Source: Streptococcus sp. M334 (GTDB lineage: Bacteria > Bacillota > Bacilli > Lactobacillales > Streptococcaceae). Taken from it: a DNA stretch of 64,000 bases. The notes under the pieces were generated by a model, which saw only the letters and a program-made list of their open reading frames with translations, ran no database searches and was not told the origin of the DNA. The position numbers and the translations under genes were made by a program. Positions 17,878 to 26,886 of the stretch are shown here, piece after piece. The stretch lies in the NCBI RefSeq assembly GCF_000187745.1, contig NZ_GL732486.1:482736-546735 (forward strand). Direction: 5' to 3'. Position 1 is the first letter of the stretch; each line of letters begins with the position of its first letter.

Positions 17878-18369
17878 TTACAAATGTCTTTCCAGCCACT
17901 CAATTTTTTTAAAATCCTTATTGTTATTGTGCTCATTTCGATAAGAATCTTGGGAAGAAGCCTTGTAAATACTTAAAAACTGTTCTAGATTTGGAATGCG
18001 AAAAGTGATGTTTTCGAGATGAATCAACTCTATATCCGATTCCGAAACTCCTGCAAAATCAGGTAAAGAATCGATACTTCCGAATTCAACACTCAGACCA
18101 TCTTTTTTGAATTCATGCTCATGAATATCTATTAAGGCATAGTCTAAGTGTTTCATCACTTTCATTATCTTGTCCCACTCATAAATTCTGAGATGATCAG
18201 GTGCTTCCCAACCTCTAGGATCACCAGGCACATGAATGTCAATGTCAGACGGCCCCCATTCTTCATTTGATCGGTATTCAAACCCCAAAGACCCCATGAG
18301 CGTCGGAGTGATTCCGACTTGGTTTAAATGAGAACAAATTGTTCGAAATTCATCAAATAGAGAATTCAT
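17878..18369 (-). CDS. Nucleotidyltransferase-fold protein
   Basis: 163 residues. MGSLGFEYRSNEEWGPSDID carries the GS...DxD pattern (G26-S27, D42, D44) of the polymerase-beta-like nucleotidyltransferase superfamily, also seen in small aminoglycoside-type transferases. The rest, with VPGDPRGWEAPDHLRIYEW and a C-terminal DFKKIEWLERHL, resembles uncharacterised phosphoribosyl-annotated small proteins. Substrate unknown. Good frame, moderate confidence in fold. Confidence 0.6.
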   Translation of the reverse strand: MNSLFDEFRTICSHLNQVGITPTLMGSLGFEYRSNEEWGPSDIDIHVPGDPRGWEAPDHLRIYEWDKIMKVMKHLDYALIDIHEHEFKKDGLSVEFGSIDSLPDFAGVSESDIELIHLENITFRIPNLEQFLSIYKASSQDSYRNEHNNNKDFKKIEWLERHL

Positions 18370-18432
18370 TCCTCCTCCAATCGTTGATATAGAACTTAAT
18401 TTCGTTGTGAATGATAAACTAATTTTTATCTT

Positions 18433-19314
18433 TTACTCTTTCGGTTTTGAAAATACTTCTACTCGCTGAGCTAGAACTTTGATTTCTACAGGTAGGTTAT
18501 CCGATTTATCGCCGTCAACATCCGACTCCAATTCACTATCAGAAGAAATTTTAATAGTGCGGGCTTTGATATATTCGATATTATCATTTGCGACAACATC
18601 TCCTTTTAGTAAATCAGGAATAACGGATAGTTTAGAGAATATAGAAGCATCTTTCAGAATTAAAATATTGGCATAGCCGTCTTTGTTCTCTTCAAAAATT
18701 TTCTTATCAGCAAAGTAATTTGTCAAGAGAACCAACACATGGCTAGCTTCACCAACATAATTTCCATTTTCTGTCTCAACCTTAATGTTAAAGACTTGAT
18801 CCGTCATGACAGACTTCATTGTATTTACAGCATAGGCTAAAATACCGAATTTTGTCTTGTCCTCAATCTCCACATTGTGAATCGCCTCAGGTAGAGAACC
18901 GATACTAAAAATATAACCAAAATAATTGTCATTCGCTTTACCGATATCAATCTTATTGGTTAAGTTGAAATCCAGTTCATCAATTGCGCCATCGATGTCT
19001 TGATTGATTTCCAACAGTTTTGTAATGAGGTTACCCGTACCCCCAGGGATAATCCCCAACTTAGGAATGTAGTCTCTCTCAGCAATACCCGAAATGACTT
19101 CGTTGACAGTCCCATCTCCACCAAACACAACCACTGCATTGTACTGCTCACGAGAAGCTTCCTCAGCAAAATGTGTTGCATCCAAAGCTTTTTCGGTAAT
19201 TTTGGTTTCCACGTGTTCAAAGTATTCTTTTGCTTTATTTTCCAGCTTATCTTTGTAATCCAAAGCCTTTTCCCCACCAGAAGTAGGGTTAATAATTACC
19301 ATTGCTTTTTTCAT
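18433..19314 (-). CDS. Diacylglycerol kinase-family lipid kinase
   Basis: 293 residues. Catalytic-domain motifs GGDGTVNE (65-72) and GGTGN (91-95) and the start VIINPTSGG are diagnostic of the DagK/YegS family, soluble enzymes that phosphorylate diacylglycerol or related lipids with ATP. Length is normal. Single gene with its own ribosome binding site (AAGGAG). Confidence 0.93.
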   Translation of the reverse strand: MKKAMVIINPTSGGEKALDYKDKLENKAKEYFEHVETKITEKALDATHFAEEASREQYNAVVVFGGDGTVNEVISGIAERDYIPKLGIIPGGTGNLITKLLEINQDIDGAIDELDFNLTNKIDIGKANDNYFGYIFSIGSLPEAIHNVEIEDKTKFGILAYAVNTMKSVMTDQVFNIKVETENGNYVGEASHVLVLLTNYFADKKIFEENKDGYANILILKDASIFSKLSVIPDLLKGDVVANDNIEYIKARTIKISSDSELESDVDGDKSDNLPVEIKVLAQRVEVFSKPKE

Positions 19315-19425
19315 TGATTTTCTCCTTAATCTTCGTTAGAAATCTTTATATTTCATTATATGAAACTAAATGTAACCCTATTATACAATGAAAATATAGA
19401 AAATAGAAATCTGACGTACTGGAGA

Positions 19426-19608
19426 TTAATACGCTTTTATTTTATTTTCCCATCTAATGACTACATCCTTTAAGGGTTCATCCAAGTAAGAATAGGCCTT
19501 ATCTTTTATCCAATAAGGAATACCGTAAGCTGCCTCGGCAATGCTACCAGTTATTGCAGCAAGTGTATCACTATCGCCACCAAGTGAGATGGGGTTTCTA
19601 CTTACCAT
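19426..19608 (-). pseudogene. ADP-ribosylglycohydrolase, C-terminal fragment
   Basis: Only about 60 residues remain. The stretch SLGGDSDTLAAITGSIAEA is the C-terminal metal-binding motif of the ADP-ribosylglycohydrolase (DraG) family, whose members are about 270-300 residues long. The N-terminal three quarters, including the first metal site, are absent: upstream is the end of the SAP-domain gene, which overlaps by 11 bases in another frame. This looks like a deletion or recombination scar. Confidence 0.8.
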
Positions 19609-20215
19609 ACTCTTTTATTTTATCAGCATATTCAGTCAAAAGATTCTTTGAATAAATTTTTTCAGCTTTTGAATTTCTAACTTCTTTCCAAAGAATAGAA
19701 GCTACTTTTAACTTGTTTGAGTAGTTACGACTATTTTCGTCTGCACAGAAGTCCTTTAAAAATTGGTTCCATTGACAAACCGAATGATCATACTTGGCAT
19801 AATCTGAATTTCCATAATAAACTTTTAGCATATCTTGGATTGTAAAATTCAAATCATTTTCTCTTTTTACTTTTCTCCAAGCAGTCGCCATATCAGCAGT
19901 AAATTTAAATGGCGAAATACCTGTTAAAGTTGAGAAATATTCTCTAAAGTGTGCATTAAAGGAGAATCCACATTCAAGTAAAGGCGTATCTAAGGTAACG
20001 ATTTCTACTCGTTTCTTTTTCCTTTTTATTGATGACTTCTTAATCAAGTTACCCTTAAAGTACTGCTCAATAATATGATTGAGTTCTTGTTTAGTGCCCC
20101 TATATTCAAGCCCTAATGATTTGCATATCTGTGAGAGTTCATCACGATACCAATAGTATTTATTAAACTCATCGAATGATACGATTTTATCAAACTCAGG
20201 TCTGCTTTCTATCAA
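19598..20215 (-). CDS. SAP-domain / DUF6434 protein
   Basis: 205 residues. A SAP-like helix-turn-helix (ELSQICKSLGLEYRGTKQEL) lies at about 25-55, then a basic linker (IKRKKKRVEI), and from about 68 the region TPLLECGFSFNAHFREYF with TADMATAWRKVK, which I recognise as DUF6434. Likely DNA-binding; role unknown. It abuts and slightly overlaps the ADP-ribosylglycohydrolase fragment. Confidence 0.7.
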   Translation of the reverse strand: MIESRPEFDKIVSFDEFNKYYWYRDELSQICKSLGLEYRGTKQELNHIIEQYFKGNLIKKSSIKRKKKRVEIVTLDTPLLECGFSFNAHFREYFSTLTGISPFKFTADMATAWRKVKRENDLNFTIQDMLKVYYGNSDYAKYDHSVCQWNQFLKDFCADENSRNYSNKLKVASILWKEVRNSKAEKIYSKNLLTEYADKIKEYGK

Positions 20216-20288
20216 TATAACACCTCCTTAAAACCAGTTTAGGTTGTCATCTCAAAATAATGGAGTTTTAGTTTCTTTATTTTGAGGA

Positions 20289-20333
20289 TTAGCTACGTTT
20301 CACTAACAAGATTACACACTCAACGGTTCGGAC
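20289..20333 (-). pseudogene. Remnant of a 23S rRNA methyltransferase 3' end (att-like copy A)
   Basis: On the minus strand the codons read VRTVECVILLVKRS then TAA, matching the last codons of the intact rlmCD gene in this window ([12 protein letters not shown], end 32170). No other part of the gene precedes it. Such a stump fits an attachment-site copy made by site-specific integration into the gene's 3' end. Confidence 0.65.
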
Positions 20334-20345
20334 TTACCGTATCAT
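20327..20345. repeat. 19-base direct repeat, copy 1
   Basis: TTCGGACTTACCGTATCAT is present here and again identically at 23213-23231. In both places it adjoins a decayed rum-like 3' end. Confidence 0.85.
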
Positions 20346-20440
20346 CCGTGAAAAACAATCCTCAAGAAATAAAGGAAAATCCTTCGTTTTGATATTGTTC
20401 CATTCGTAAACAGAGTCTACAATGTCTCCAATAATTGCTC

Positions 20441-21265
20441 CTAGCATACGATTCCTCCTTGTGACATATCAGATTCATTACACATTCCCAATGGATTGCT
20501 CTTTAAAAATGGCTCAACTAAATCAATCCACTCCTGATGTAGGTAAGATGATAAATAACCATGATTATAACCTTTTGCTTCATACAAAATTGTATTTGAA
20601 TGTAGCTGATGAAATAATTTCGCTGATTCTTTCACACAGTTCAATTCTTTTTCACCATAGATATACAGAACTTGAGCTTTGCTAGCAGAAATCATATCTT
20701 TCAGCTTGTAATGCCCCATATAGTTTTTGTAAATGGTCACCAATGTTTTGACAGGCGTCCTTGGCAAATCCTCCAAATAATAAGCTTTTATTTCCTCTGG
20801 ATAAGGCAGTTTAGGATAGAGTTTGTTCATCATGCTTAACTGAAGTTTGCAAGAGAATTTATTGAACATCAGTTTACCAAATAGAGACACTAGAAAGATG
20901 CTGATTTTAGCTAACCTTGGTTGAGGAATACAGAGGATTCCGTCTATAATGGCCTTCTCAGCAATTTCACTATCTAAAGATAAAAGCTCCATGGCAATTT
21001 GACCACCAAGTGAAACACCACTGATTGCAAACAATTTCCCACCACAGTTTGCTTTGATATAGTCTAGAATCTCCAATGTAGAATCTTCAGTAGAAACATA
21101 ATCAAGTTGATATTCCTCGCCGTGACCATTCAAAGTGGGTAGAATAATACGGTATTTTTCTGACAAGATACGTGCTTGACGAAGATAATTCCACCAAGAA
21201 CTGCCGCCACCGTGTATTAGTAAGATAGGAGGTAAATTCTTATCCCCAAATTCATGGAATTTCAT
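20441..21265 (-). CDS. Alpha/beta hydrolase
   Basis: 274 residues. Oxyanion motif LIHGGGSSWW, nucleophile elbow GVSLGG with Ser85, and His235 in GYNHGY fit an intact hydrolase of the lipase/esterase type without signal peptide. Unusual extra residues after a predicted domain end (NPLGMCNESDMSQGG). The gene lies between two halves of a repeat that is continuous at 23213-23342, so it may have been inserted there, or a paralogue lost at the other site. Substrate unknown. Confidence 0.8.
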   Translation of the reverse strand: MKFHEFGDKNLPPILLIHGGGSSWWNYLRQARILSEKYRIILPTLNGHGEEYQLDYVSTEDSTLEILDYIKANCGGKLFAISGVSLGGQIAMELLSLDSEIAEKAIIDGILCIPQPRLAKISIFLVSLFGKLMFNKFSCKLQLSMMNKLYPKLPYPEEIKAYYLEDLPRTPVKTLVTIYKNYMGHYKLKDMISASKAQVLYIYGEKELNCVKESAKLFHQLHSNTILYEAKGYNHGYLSSYLHQEWIDLVEPFLKSNPLGMCNESDMSQGGIVC

Positions 21266-21325
21266 GTTTAAACTCCTTACTGTAGGACTTTCACTAGCTA
21301 CATCCTTGTTTAATCAGTTTGAATA

Positions 21326-21352
21326 AGCAGTGATACCGCCTCAACATGTGGT
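21326..21352. repeat. 27-base direct repeat, copy 1
   Basis: AGCAGTGATA followed by CCGCCTCAACATGTGGT recurs at 23316-23342 with one change (C to T). Both copies are followed some 20-40 bases later by AAACGAAAG. Confidence 0.85.
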
Positions 21353-21554
21353 AATATTCTTCTTTTATATTAATAAACGAAAGGCAGTAAAAATCATTTT
21401 AGAATGATACTGTGGAACGGAAAGATTTTCACCACTTCAAAAGAAACGACATTCATCACTCCACTTTAAATTATAATAGATAATTCTCTAACATAGATCA
21501 TCTAATTAGCCAATCGTTACTTTTAATAATGGATATACTAATCTAAAGTTAAAA

Positions 21555-22292
21555 TTACTTTTCCTTACTAATTCTATTACTAGCCAACATTGTATAAATC
21601 AAATAACCAATAAAAATGATGATAAAAATAACATTAATTTTTAACACAAAATAGAGATTTAACAAATTTGCGAACGCATGAAATAATAGACAGTATCCCA
21701 CAGATTTCGTTTGACGGTAAAGAAGCCCTAAAACAAAACTTAAAAATAATGTATATATAAAAAATAAAATAAAAGGAAATCCTTGATGGCTTTCTCCAAC
21801 TATAAACCATAAAGGCAGATGCCAAATCCCCCAAATTAATCCTACAATCAAATTAGATTGCCAATAAGTATATTTTTTATCAAGTAACGGTTGTAATATA
21901 CCTCTCCATCCTAATTCTTCATGTCCACCACCAAAAAAAATTAGTTGTATAAAGAATAATGGCATCAGATAAATTGATACTCCATTTAATTCTAAGGAAG
22001 ATACAGAAAATAGTATCAAAATTGCTAACAAATGAATAATAAAATAAATACTACTATTTTTTCTTTTATTAAATACAAAATGTTTAAATTTTATATTATT
22101 CCTTTTCAAATAAAAGCCACTTGCAATAGCTGGACCAAGTGCACCTACTATATGTAACATTCTCCCTATAAATGTTTCTAATCCCAAAATATGAGATTGC
22201 GTAAAGATGGCAAGAAGCCCCCAAGCTATATAAGTAATTCCAAATGTACAATAAAGATAATTTTTTAAATTCCTTTTATCAATTTCTGTCAT
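21555..22292 (-). CDS. CPBP family intramembrane metalloprotease
   Basis: 245 residues, about seven to eight membrane helices. Motif 1 EELGWR at 125-130, motif 2 in IWHLPLWF (about 158-163) and motif 3 LLFHAFANLLN near 205 supply the Glu and His residues of the CAAX-protease/bacteriocin-processing (Abi) family. In streptococci such proteins often sit beside bacteriocin or immunity genes, and a lantibiotic-type ABC cluster is 2 kb away. Function otherwise unknown. Confidence 0.88.
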   Translation of the reverse strand: MTEIDKRNLKNYLYCTFGITYIAWGLLAIFTQSHILGLETFIGRMLHIVGALGPAIASGFYLKRNNIKFKHFVFNKRKNSSIYFIIHLLAILILFSVSSLELNGVSIYLMPLFFIQLIFFGGGHEELGWRGILQPLLDKKYTYWQSNLIVGLIWGIWHLPLWFIVGESHQGFPFILFFIYTLFLSFVLGLLYRQTKSVGYCLLFHAFANLLNLYFVLKINVIFIIIFIGYLIYTMLASNRISKEK

Positions 22293-22388
22293 TTTATCTT
22301 CCTAATCTTGATTATTCTACGTATAATATTTTTTTACTGCTTCTTAGTTGCTCTCGATTATAACTACCTATATTCTATCACAAAAAAC

Positions 22389-22416
22389 CAAAAAAAGCCT
22401 TACAATCAAGGCTTTT
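22389..22416 (-). terminator. Intrinsic terminator after the S51-like peptidase gene
   Basis: Minus strand AGCCTT-GATTGT-AAGGCT followed by a run of T. Located about 57 bases after the stop of the peptidase gene. Confidence 0.8.
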
Positions 22417-22472
22417 CATTATTCATTTCGTCAATACTTTAGTTTCGTAGATTCAGATTCGCATGATTAAAA

Positions 22473-23081
22473 CTAGTCAATTTTCTCTGTGATGTTTCCA
22501 AGTTTATCCAATACAAGACAGGAATGATCATTTAGTGGAATTATGGGAACATTAACGAGTTCTTCAGCTCTCTCCTTATTAGCTTTATCATTCCAGGAAT
22601 CATAATGGACACTAATTAAAAACTGACTAAAGAGTCCTAATCCATTTTTTATCTTTATCTGATGATCTGAATTATCATTAGGTGAAACATAGACTTTTTC
22701 TCCTAATAATAGGGCTCCTGCAGAAAATCCCATAACTTTTGTCCCTTTATTCAGCATACGATCGATATAATTTTTGAACTGCTGATTGACGTAAGTAGCT
22801 AAATACTTTTCCGTATTTCCACCACCGATAATAACTAGATCAGCATCTAGATAGCTATCAAAATTAATCTGCTCAGTGTCCAAGAGTAAGTAATCAGTGT
22901 TTAGGTTAGAAAGATGGCTTCGGAAAACTTCCGTGTACTGTTTCATATACGGTTCCCAATTTTCTCGATAAACTGTAAAAATGACAATTCTTTCGATCTT
23001 CCTTGATGACACAATTTTATTAACAATCGTATGGTTCTTTATCGGCGGATTTCCACCCATCAAAAAAATTTGTTCGTCCAA
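22473..23081 (-). CDS. Peptidase E (S51)-like protein
   Basis: 202 residues. VIIGGGNTEKYL followed by GFSAGALLLG (Ser120) is the peptidase family S51 / glutamine-amidotransferase-like signature. It probably hydrolyses a small peptide such as an Asp-dipeptide or is a relative with changed specificity. Cytoplasmic. Single gene with its own terminator. Confidence 0.82.
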   Translation of the reverse strand: MDEQIFLMGGNPPIKNHTIVNKIVSSRKIERIVIFTVYRENWEPYMKQYTEVFRSHLSNLNTDYLLLDTEQINFDSYLDADLVIIGGGNTEKYLATYVNQQFKNYIDRMLNKGTKVMGFSAGALLLGEKVYVSPNDNSDHQIKIKNGLGLFSQFLISVHYDSWNDKANKERAEELVNVPIIPLNDHSCLVLDKLGNITEKID

Positions 23082-23212
23082 TCTTTCACACTTTCTAAAG
23101 ATATATAAAGTTTAAACAAGTTTATTCACGTTTCGAAATTATAAATTTTTAAAACATATCATTTTATTATAAACTGACTAAGATCGCACCAGCAATACTA
23201 CATACTAGACGA

Positions 23213-23231
23213 TTCGGACTTACCGTATCAT
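23213..23231. repeat. 19-base direct repeat, copy 2
   Basis: Identical to 20327-20345. Confidence 0.85.
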
Positions 23232-23315
23232 TTCGTCGGTTTCCCTCCTTATTCTACGAGTCCTATCGTATGGGAGATCGTTTACTTCTACTTCGCTGAT
23301 GCCTCAGCTTGTACA

Positions 23316-23342
23316 AGCAGTGATATCGCCTCAACATGTGGT
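23316..23342. repeat. 27-base direct repeat, copy 2
   Basis: One mismatch to 21326-21352. Confidence 0.85.
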
Positions 23343-23412
23343 GCTAGTCAACATCTATATTATAAAACGAAAGTAATAGAGTGTTTTATAGAATTATACT
23401 ATAAAACGAAAG

Positions 23413-23429
23413 AGAATTACACACTCAAC
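23413..23429 (-). repeat. att-like core at the 3' end of the ABC exporter gene (copy C)
   Basis: Minus-strand GTTGAGTGTGTAATT, in the frame not used by the exporter, reads VECVI, again as at the rlmCD end. It supplies the last codons and stop of the exporter gene, as if the gene had been joined to an attachment site here. Confidence 0.55.
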
Positions 23430-25099
23430 TCAACCAATTTATAAAATTCACCTTTCCGATCCATCAAGTTATCAAAAGAACCATCTTCAACAATAACTCC
23501 ATTTTTCATAAAAAGAATTCTATTGTATTTTTTCAACATGCTCTTATTTAACTTATGCGTAACAACAAGAACCGTCAAATCTTGAATTTCTAAAATTGAA
23601 TTTTCAATTTCACTAGTAACTTTATTATCTAAAGACGAGGTAGCCTCATCTAATAATAAGATTGGAGTTTTTCGAATCAAGGCACGCGCAATACTAAGTC
23701 TCTGTCTTTCTCCCCCAGATAGATTTGATCCATTCTCTCCACATAAAGTTTGTAGACCTAATTCATTTTCTAAAATATAACTTTCTAAGCCAGACTGCTG
23801 TACAGCTTTTTTTATATCATCTTCAGTAAAGGATTGACTAAGGGTAATATTTGCTTTTAAAGTATCATCAAAGATATAAACATCTTGCTGAACAATAGTC
23901 ATTAAGTTATAAAGGCTCTCTGCTGAAATAGCTTGCAAATCTTGATTATCAATTGAGATATACCCACTTGTTACATCATAGAAACGCAGTAATAGATTGA
24001 GTAAAGTTGATTTTCCACTACCTGACATACCTACTATTGCAATTTTTTCCCCCTTTTTGATCTGCAAAGATAAATGATTAAAAATCTTTTCCTCAGCATT
24101 AGGGTAGGAAAAATCTACATTTGAAAAAGAAATGACATCATCAAAATATTCTTTCGTTTTACCAGTTTGAAGTTCGATTACATCTTTTACCTCAAATGAA
24201 TTCAGTGTAGCCTGACCTTCACGGAATTTACTCATTCCCATACCAATTTCATTTAGTGGCATTACTACAAAATTGACTAGTTGAACAATAGCTGTAACAC
24301 TCCCAATTGTGGTATGCCCACCGAAGACCAGATACATTCCTCCACTAAAGGCTACTAAAAAAACAATCATCCCTGAAACTTGAGAAATAACATTAGATAA
24401 AACATCAAATTTCCCTTTGATGAAATATATCTCATCCAATTTTTCGCTTTCGTTTCTGTAATCTTGACGGATAGCCTCTTTCACATTAAAACTTTTTATA
24501 ACTAGAAACCCTGCTAAAATATCTTTAACCTTAGCTAAATATTTCTGATCGGCTATCATAGAACTATTTTGTAGAGAGGCTGATTTTTGTCCAATGAATC
24601 CTGAAGTCATCATAGGAATAATGCTAGCAATGATAACTAATAAGGTCAAAAACCAATTGCCTATAAACATAGCTAGGAGTGAGAAAATCATTAAGGAAAT
24701 ATTTTTTGAAATATTAAAATACTGGTGCAAATAATCCTGCTCAATTTTCTTTATGTTCTCAGTTAATATTGAAATAAATTTCCCTGATTTTTCCTTAGAA
24801 AATTCTCTATAATCCCTATCTAAAATAGATTTAAACACCTTATTTTTGTATCTTGACATAATCTGCCTAACAAGTTTATTTCTTAATCGAAGGGATATAA
24901 AATTAAGACTGGCATAGATAAATATTACGATAGCGCCTATTAGTATCGCTTGGGTTAGAGCTTCCCTATTTTGGGACATTCCACTATCAATTATAATTTT
25001 AATAGAATAAGCAAAAGCAATATTAGTTAAAGGAACTAGTATATTAAAAATCATGAAAGTATAAAAAGACTTCTTATGGTACTTTGTCAATTGTTTCAT
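23417..25099 (-). CDS. ABC exporter, fused membrane and ATPase domains
   Basis: 560 residues. Six membrane helices in the first 310 residues, then the nucleotide-binding domain with Walker A GMSGSGKST near 370, signature LSGGERQR, Walker B LLLDEATSSLD and the H-loop VVTHK, all intact. It belongs to the type I exporters (peptide, lipid or drug). It follows the lantibiotic-type ABC genes by about 20 bases and is likely in the same TetR-controlled unit. Its C-terminus ends inside an att-like sequence. Substrate unknown; export of an antimicrobial or immunity are possible. Confidence 0.88.
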   Translation of the reverse strand: MKQLTKYHKKSFYTFMIFNILVPLTNIAFAYSIKIIIDSGMSQNREALTQAILIGAIVIFIYASLNFISLRLRNKLVRQIMSRYKNKVFKSILDRDYREFSKEKSGKFISILTENIKKIEQDYLHQYFNISKNISLMIFSLLAMFIGNWFLTLLVIIASIIPMMTSGFIGQKSASLQNSSMIADQKYLAKVKDILAGFLVIKSFNVKEAIRQDYRNESEKLDEIYFIKGKFDVLSNVISQVSGMIVFLVAFSGGMYLVFGGHTTIGSVTAIVQLVNFVVMPLNEIGMGMSKFREGQATLNSFEVKDVIELQTGKTKEYFDDVISFSNVDFSYPNAEEKIFNHLSLQIKKGEKIAIVGMSGSGKSTLLNLLLRFYDVTSGYISIDNQDLQAISAESLYNLMTIVQQDVYIFDDTLKANITLSQSFTEDDIKKAVQQSGLESYILENELGLQTLCGENGSNLSGGERQRLSIARALIRKTPILLLDEATSSLDNKVTSEIENSILEIQDLTVLVVTHKLNKSMLKKYNRILFMKNGVIVEDGSFDNLMDRKGEFYKLVELSV

Positions 25100-25120
25100 T
25101 CCTAAACTACCTCATAATTC

Positions 25121-25840
25121 TTAAATTTCATTTAGAAAATGTGACATAAAATATTCTTCTAAGTCAATATTCTCTCTCCTAAGCTCTTTCATAGAGACTT
25201 GTTCTAGCATTTCTCCATTTTTGATAACACCAATCTTATCTGCTATCTGTGAAATTTCTGATAAAATATGACTTGATATGAATATTGTAACACCACATTC
25301 CTTAGAAAGAGACAACAAAAGATTCCGAATTTTTTGAATTCCTATTGGATCTAAACCATTGATTGGTTCATCTAAAATTAACAATTTAGGTTTTGTTAGG
25401 AAAGCCCGAGCTAAACCAAGTCTCTGTCTCATTCCTAACGAAAACTCTTTTACTTTTTTAGTCGTATTTTTTAATCCGACCATCCTTAAGGCTCTTATTA
25501 TATCTGATTCGGTAATATTTTTCCTCATATATTGCGCGTGAATTTCCAAAATTTCTTTTGCTGTGAGGTTTTCATAAAAAATTGGTGTTTCAATAACACT
25601 TCCAACCTGACTTAGAATCTCCTCTCTGTGATCTTGTAAATTTTTTCCAAAGATTTCAATACTACCAGATGTAACAGTTGATAAGGATAACATGCATTTC
25701 ATTAAAGTTGTTTTCCCTGCGCCATTTGGTCCTAAAAATCCATAGATTTCTCCTTCAGAAATTTGTAAGTTAATACCACTTAAAATTTCTTCCTTAGCAA
25801 TAGTTTTAAAAAGTTCTTTTATTTCAACAATATTTCCCAT
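25121..25840 (-). CDS. ABC transporter ATP-binding protein, bacitracin/lantibiotic-immunity type
   Basis: 239 residues from MGNIVEIKELF; a longer frame to 25939 exists, but the extra 33 residues do not belong to the family and AGAGAG lies before this ATG. Walker A GPNGAGKTT at 37-45, signature FSLGMRQRLGLA, Walker B LLILDEPINGLD and the H region SSHILSE are intact. It resembles BcrA/NukF ATPases, which work with a separate ABC-2 permease such as the one encoded upstream. Role probably self-protection or resistance. Confidence 0.9.
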   Translation of the reverse strand: MGNIVEIKELFKTIAKEEILSGINLQISEGEIYGFLGPNGAGKTTLMKCMLSLSTVTSGSIEIFGKNLQDHREEILSQVGSVIETPIFYENLTAKEILEIHAQYMRKNITESDIIRALRMVGLKNTTKKVKEFSLGMRQRLGLARAFLTKPKLLILDEPINGLDPIGIQKIRNLLLSLSKECGVTIFISSHILSEISQIADKIGVIKNGEMLEQVSMKELRRENIDLEEYFMSHFLNEI

Positions 25841-25975
25841 TTCTATCTCTCTTTCTATAGCCAGCTTTAAATGCAAAAATTTTTTATTAAGGATCATAAA
25901 TACCAATTTATACAGTTCTTCTTTTAAAGTAATCATCAAAGAATTATCACTTTACTTTCATTAAATTCAGCTATA

Positions 25976-26716
25976 CTACTTGGTATTAATATCTTTTCTT
26001 GAAATATTATAAATTAAAAATGAAACAATCATTAAACTTATGAAACTAGCAAATATTAAGAAGAATAAGTTATCAACAAAATTATTCGTTAAACTGCCTG
26101 GACTTACATTCGAAAGTAACGCTGCTAAACCAAGTCCTGAAAGCATAGTTATAGCTATTGAATGCCTAATCATGCCTAAAACAAAAGGTAGTATTCCGAT
26201 TAATACCGTTCCAAACGTAATTCCAGCTAAGTTAATCATTTGATTAGCTACTGGGATATAATTTGATTCAGTTAAAACTGCAACTAATTTTATTAATAAT
26301 TGAATCACTAAATGTGCAGTAAAATGAGCAATAAATGATATCAGAATTACTGTAAGCACTTTTCCCCATAGTAACTTTATTTTAGAAACAGGGTAGGAAA
26401 ACAGCTGAAAAATTGTTCTTCGTTTAAATTCATCAATAATAATCGTAGACAATAAATAAGATTCAAAAATCAAAAATGCTGCTTTAGTAAATAAAGATCC
26501 AAACAATGATGTTGCAATTGCCCAATTTTCCCATTTATCAGCAATTCTAAAATTATCAGAACTCTGCCCTACAAATTCTCCCAATTTATTATCCGTACCT
26601 AGCCCCATGATGATAATTCCTGTAATACCTAAAACTATCAATATAGTACCCAACCAGGCTAAAAATAATTTAGATTTAGAAACTTTATTTAATTCAATTT
26701 TAATAAGCGACAACAT
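25976..26716 (-). CDS. ABC-2 type permease, lantibiotic-immunity family
   Basis: 246 residues from MLSLIKIELNKVSKSK; GGAGG lies ten bases before this ATG, while a TTG at 26731 overlaps it. Six hydrophobic segments are visible, the first starting FLAWLGTILIVLGITGII. Matches permeases paired with BcrA-like ATPases. First gene of the ABC cluster; two palindromic sites for the TetR-type regulator precede it. Confidence 0.85.
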   Translation of the reverse strand: MLSLIKIELNKVSKSKLFLAWLGTILIVLGITGIIIMGLGTDNKLGEFVGQSSDNFRIADKWENWAIATSLFGSLFTKAAFLIFESYLLSTIIIDEFKRRTIFQLFSYPVSKIKLLWGKVLTVILISFIAHFTAHLVIQLLIKLVAVLTESNYIPVANQMINLAGITFGTVLIGILPFVLGMIRHSIAITMLSGLGLAALLSNVSPGSLTNNFVDNLFFLIFASFISLMIVSFLIYNISRKDINTK

Positions 26717-26773
26717 AGATTTTTCCTCCAAAAAATTTTGTTAATATTAATTACACTATTCAAAAAACACCTT

Positions 26774-26823
26774 ACATACTCCCGATATGTTAAGATTCAA
26801 AAATAAACATACTAAAGGTATGT
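26774..26823. promoter_or_regulatory. Two TetR-type operators before the ABC cluster
   Basis: ACATACTCCCGATATGT (26774-26790) and ACATACTAAAGGTATGT (26807-26823) share the form ACATA-N7-TATGT, 33 bases apart. A third copy lies before the tetR gene. Confidence 0.7.
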
Positions 26824-26838
26824 ATACTGGAATTTTTA

Positions 26839-26866
26839 ATACCATATCTAGAGTATGGTATTTTTT
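26839..26866 (+). terminator. Hairpin after the tetR gene
   Basis: ATACCATA and TATGGTAT form a stem around TCTAGAG, followed on the + strand by six T; on the minus strand, the direction of tetR, the following run is weaker (TAAAAATT). Confidence 0.5.
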
Positions 26867-26886
26867 AAAATATCAATACTTAAAAT

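Larger units (their letters stand above)
20274..20374. repeat. Imperfect inverted repeat around a decayed rlmCD-type 3' end
   Basis: CTTTATTTTGAGGATT (20274-20290) is mirrored by AATCCTCAAGAAATAAAG (about 20356-20373) with two extra bases. The roughly 65-base interior holds the rum-like C-terminal codons. It could be a terminator-like stem or the end of a mobile element. Confidence 0.5.
23082..23416. other. Non-coding stretch with repeat copies and a decayed rum-like 3' end
   Basis: No gene is supported. On the minus strand 23178-23219 reads VRIV-stop-YVVLLVRS then TAG, a decayed version of the rlmCD C-terminus (att-like copy B). It also contains the second copies of the 19-base (23213-23231) and 27-base (23316-23342) repeats and two copies of AAACGAAAG (23365-23373, 23404-23412). 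Confidence 0.6.

Noticed and set aside
25841..25939. N-terminal extension of the lantibiotic-type ATPase
   Set aside because: The extra residues do not match the family, and a plausible ribosome site lies before the internal ATG.
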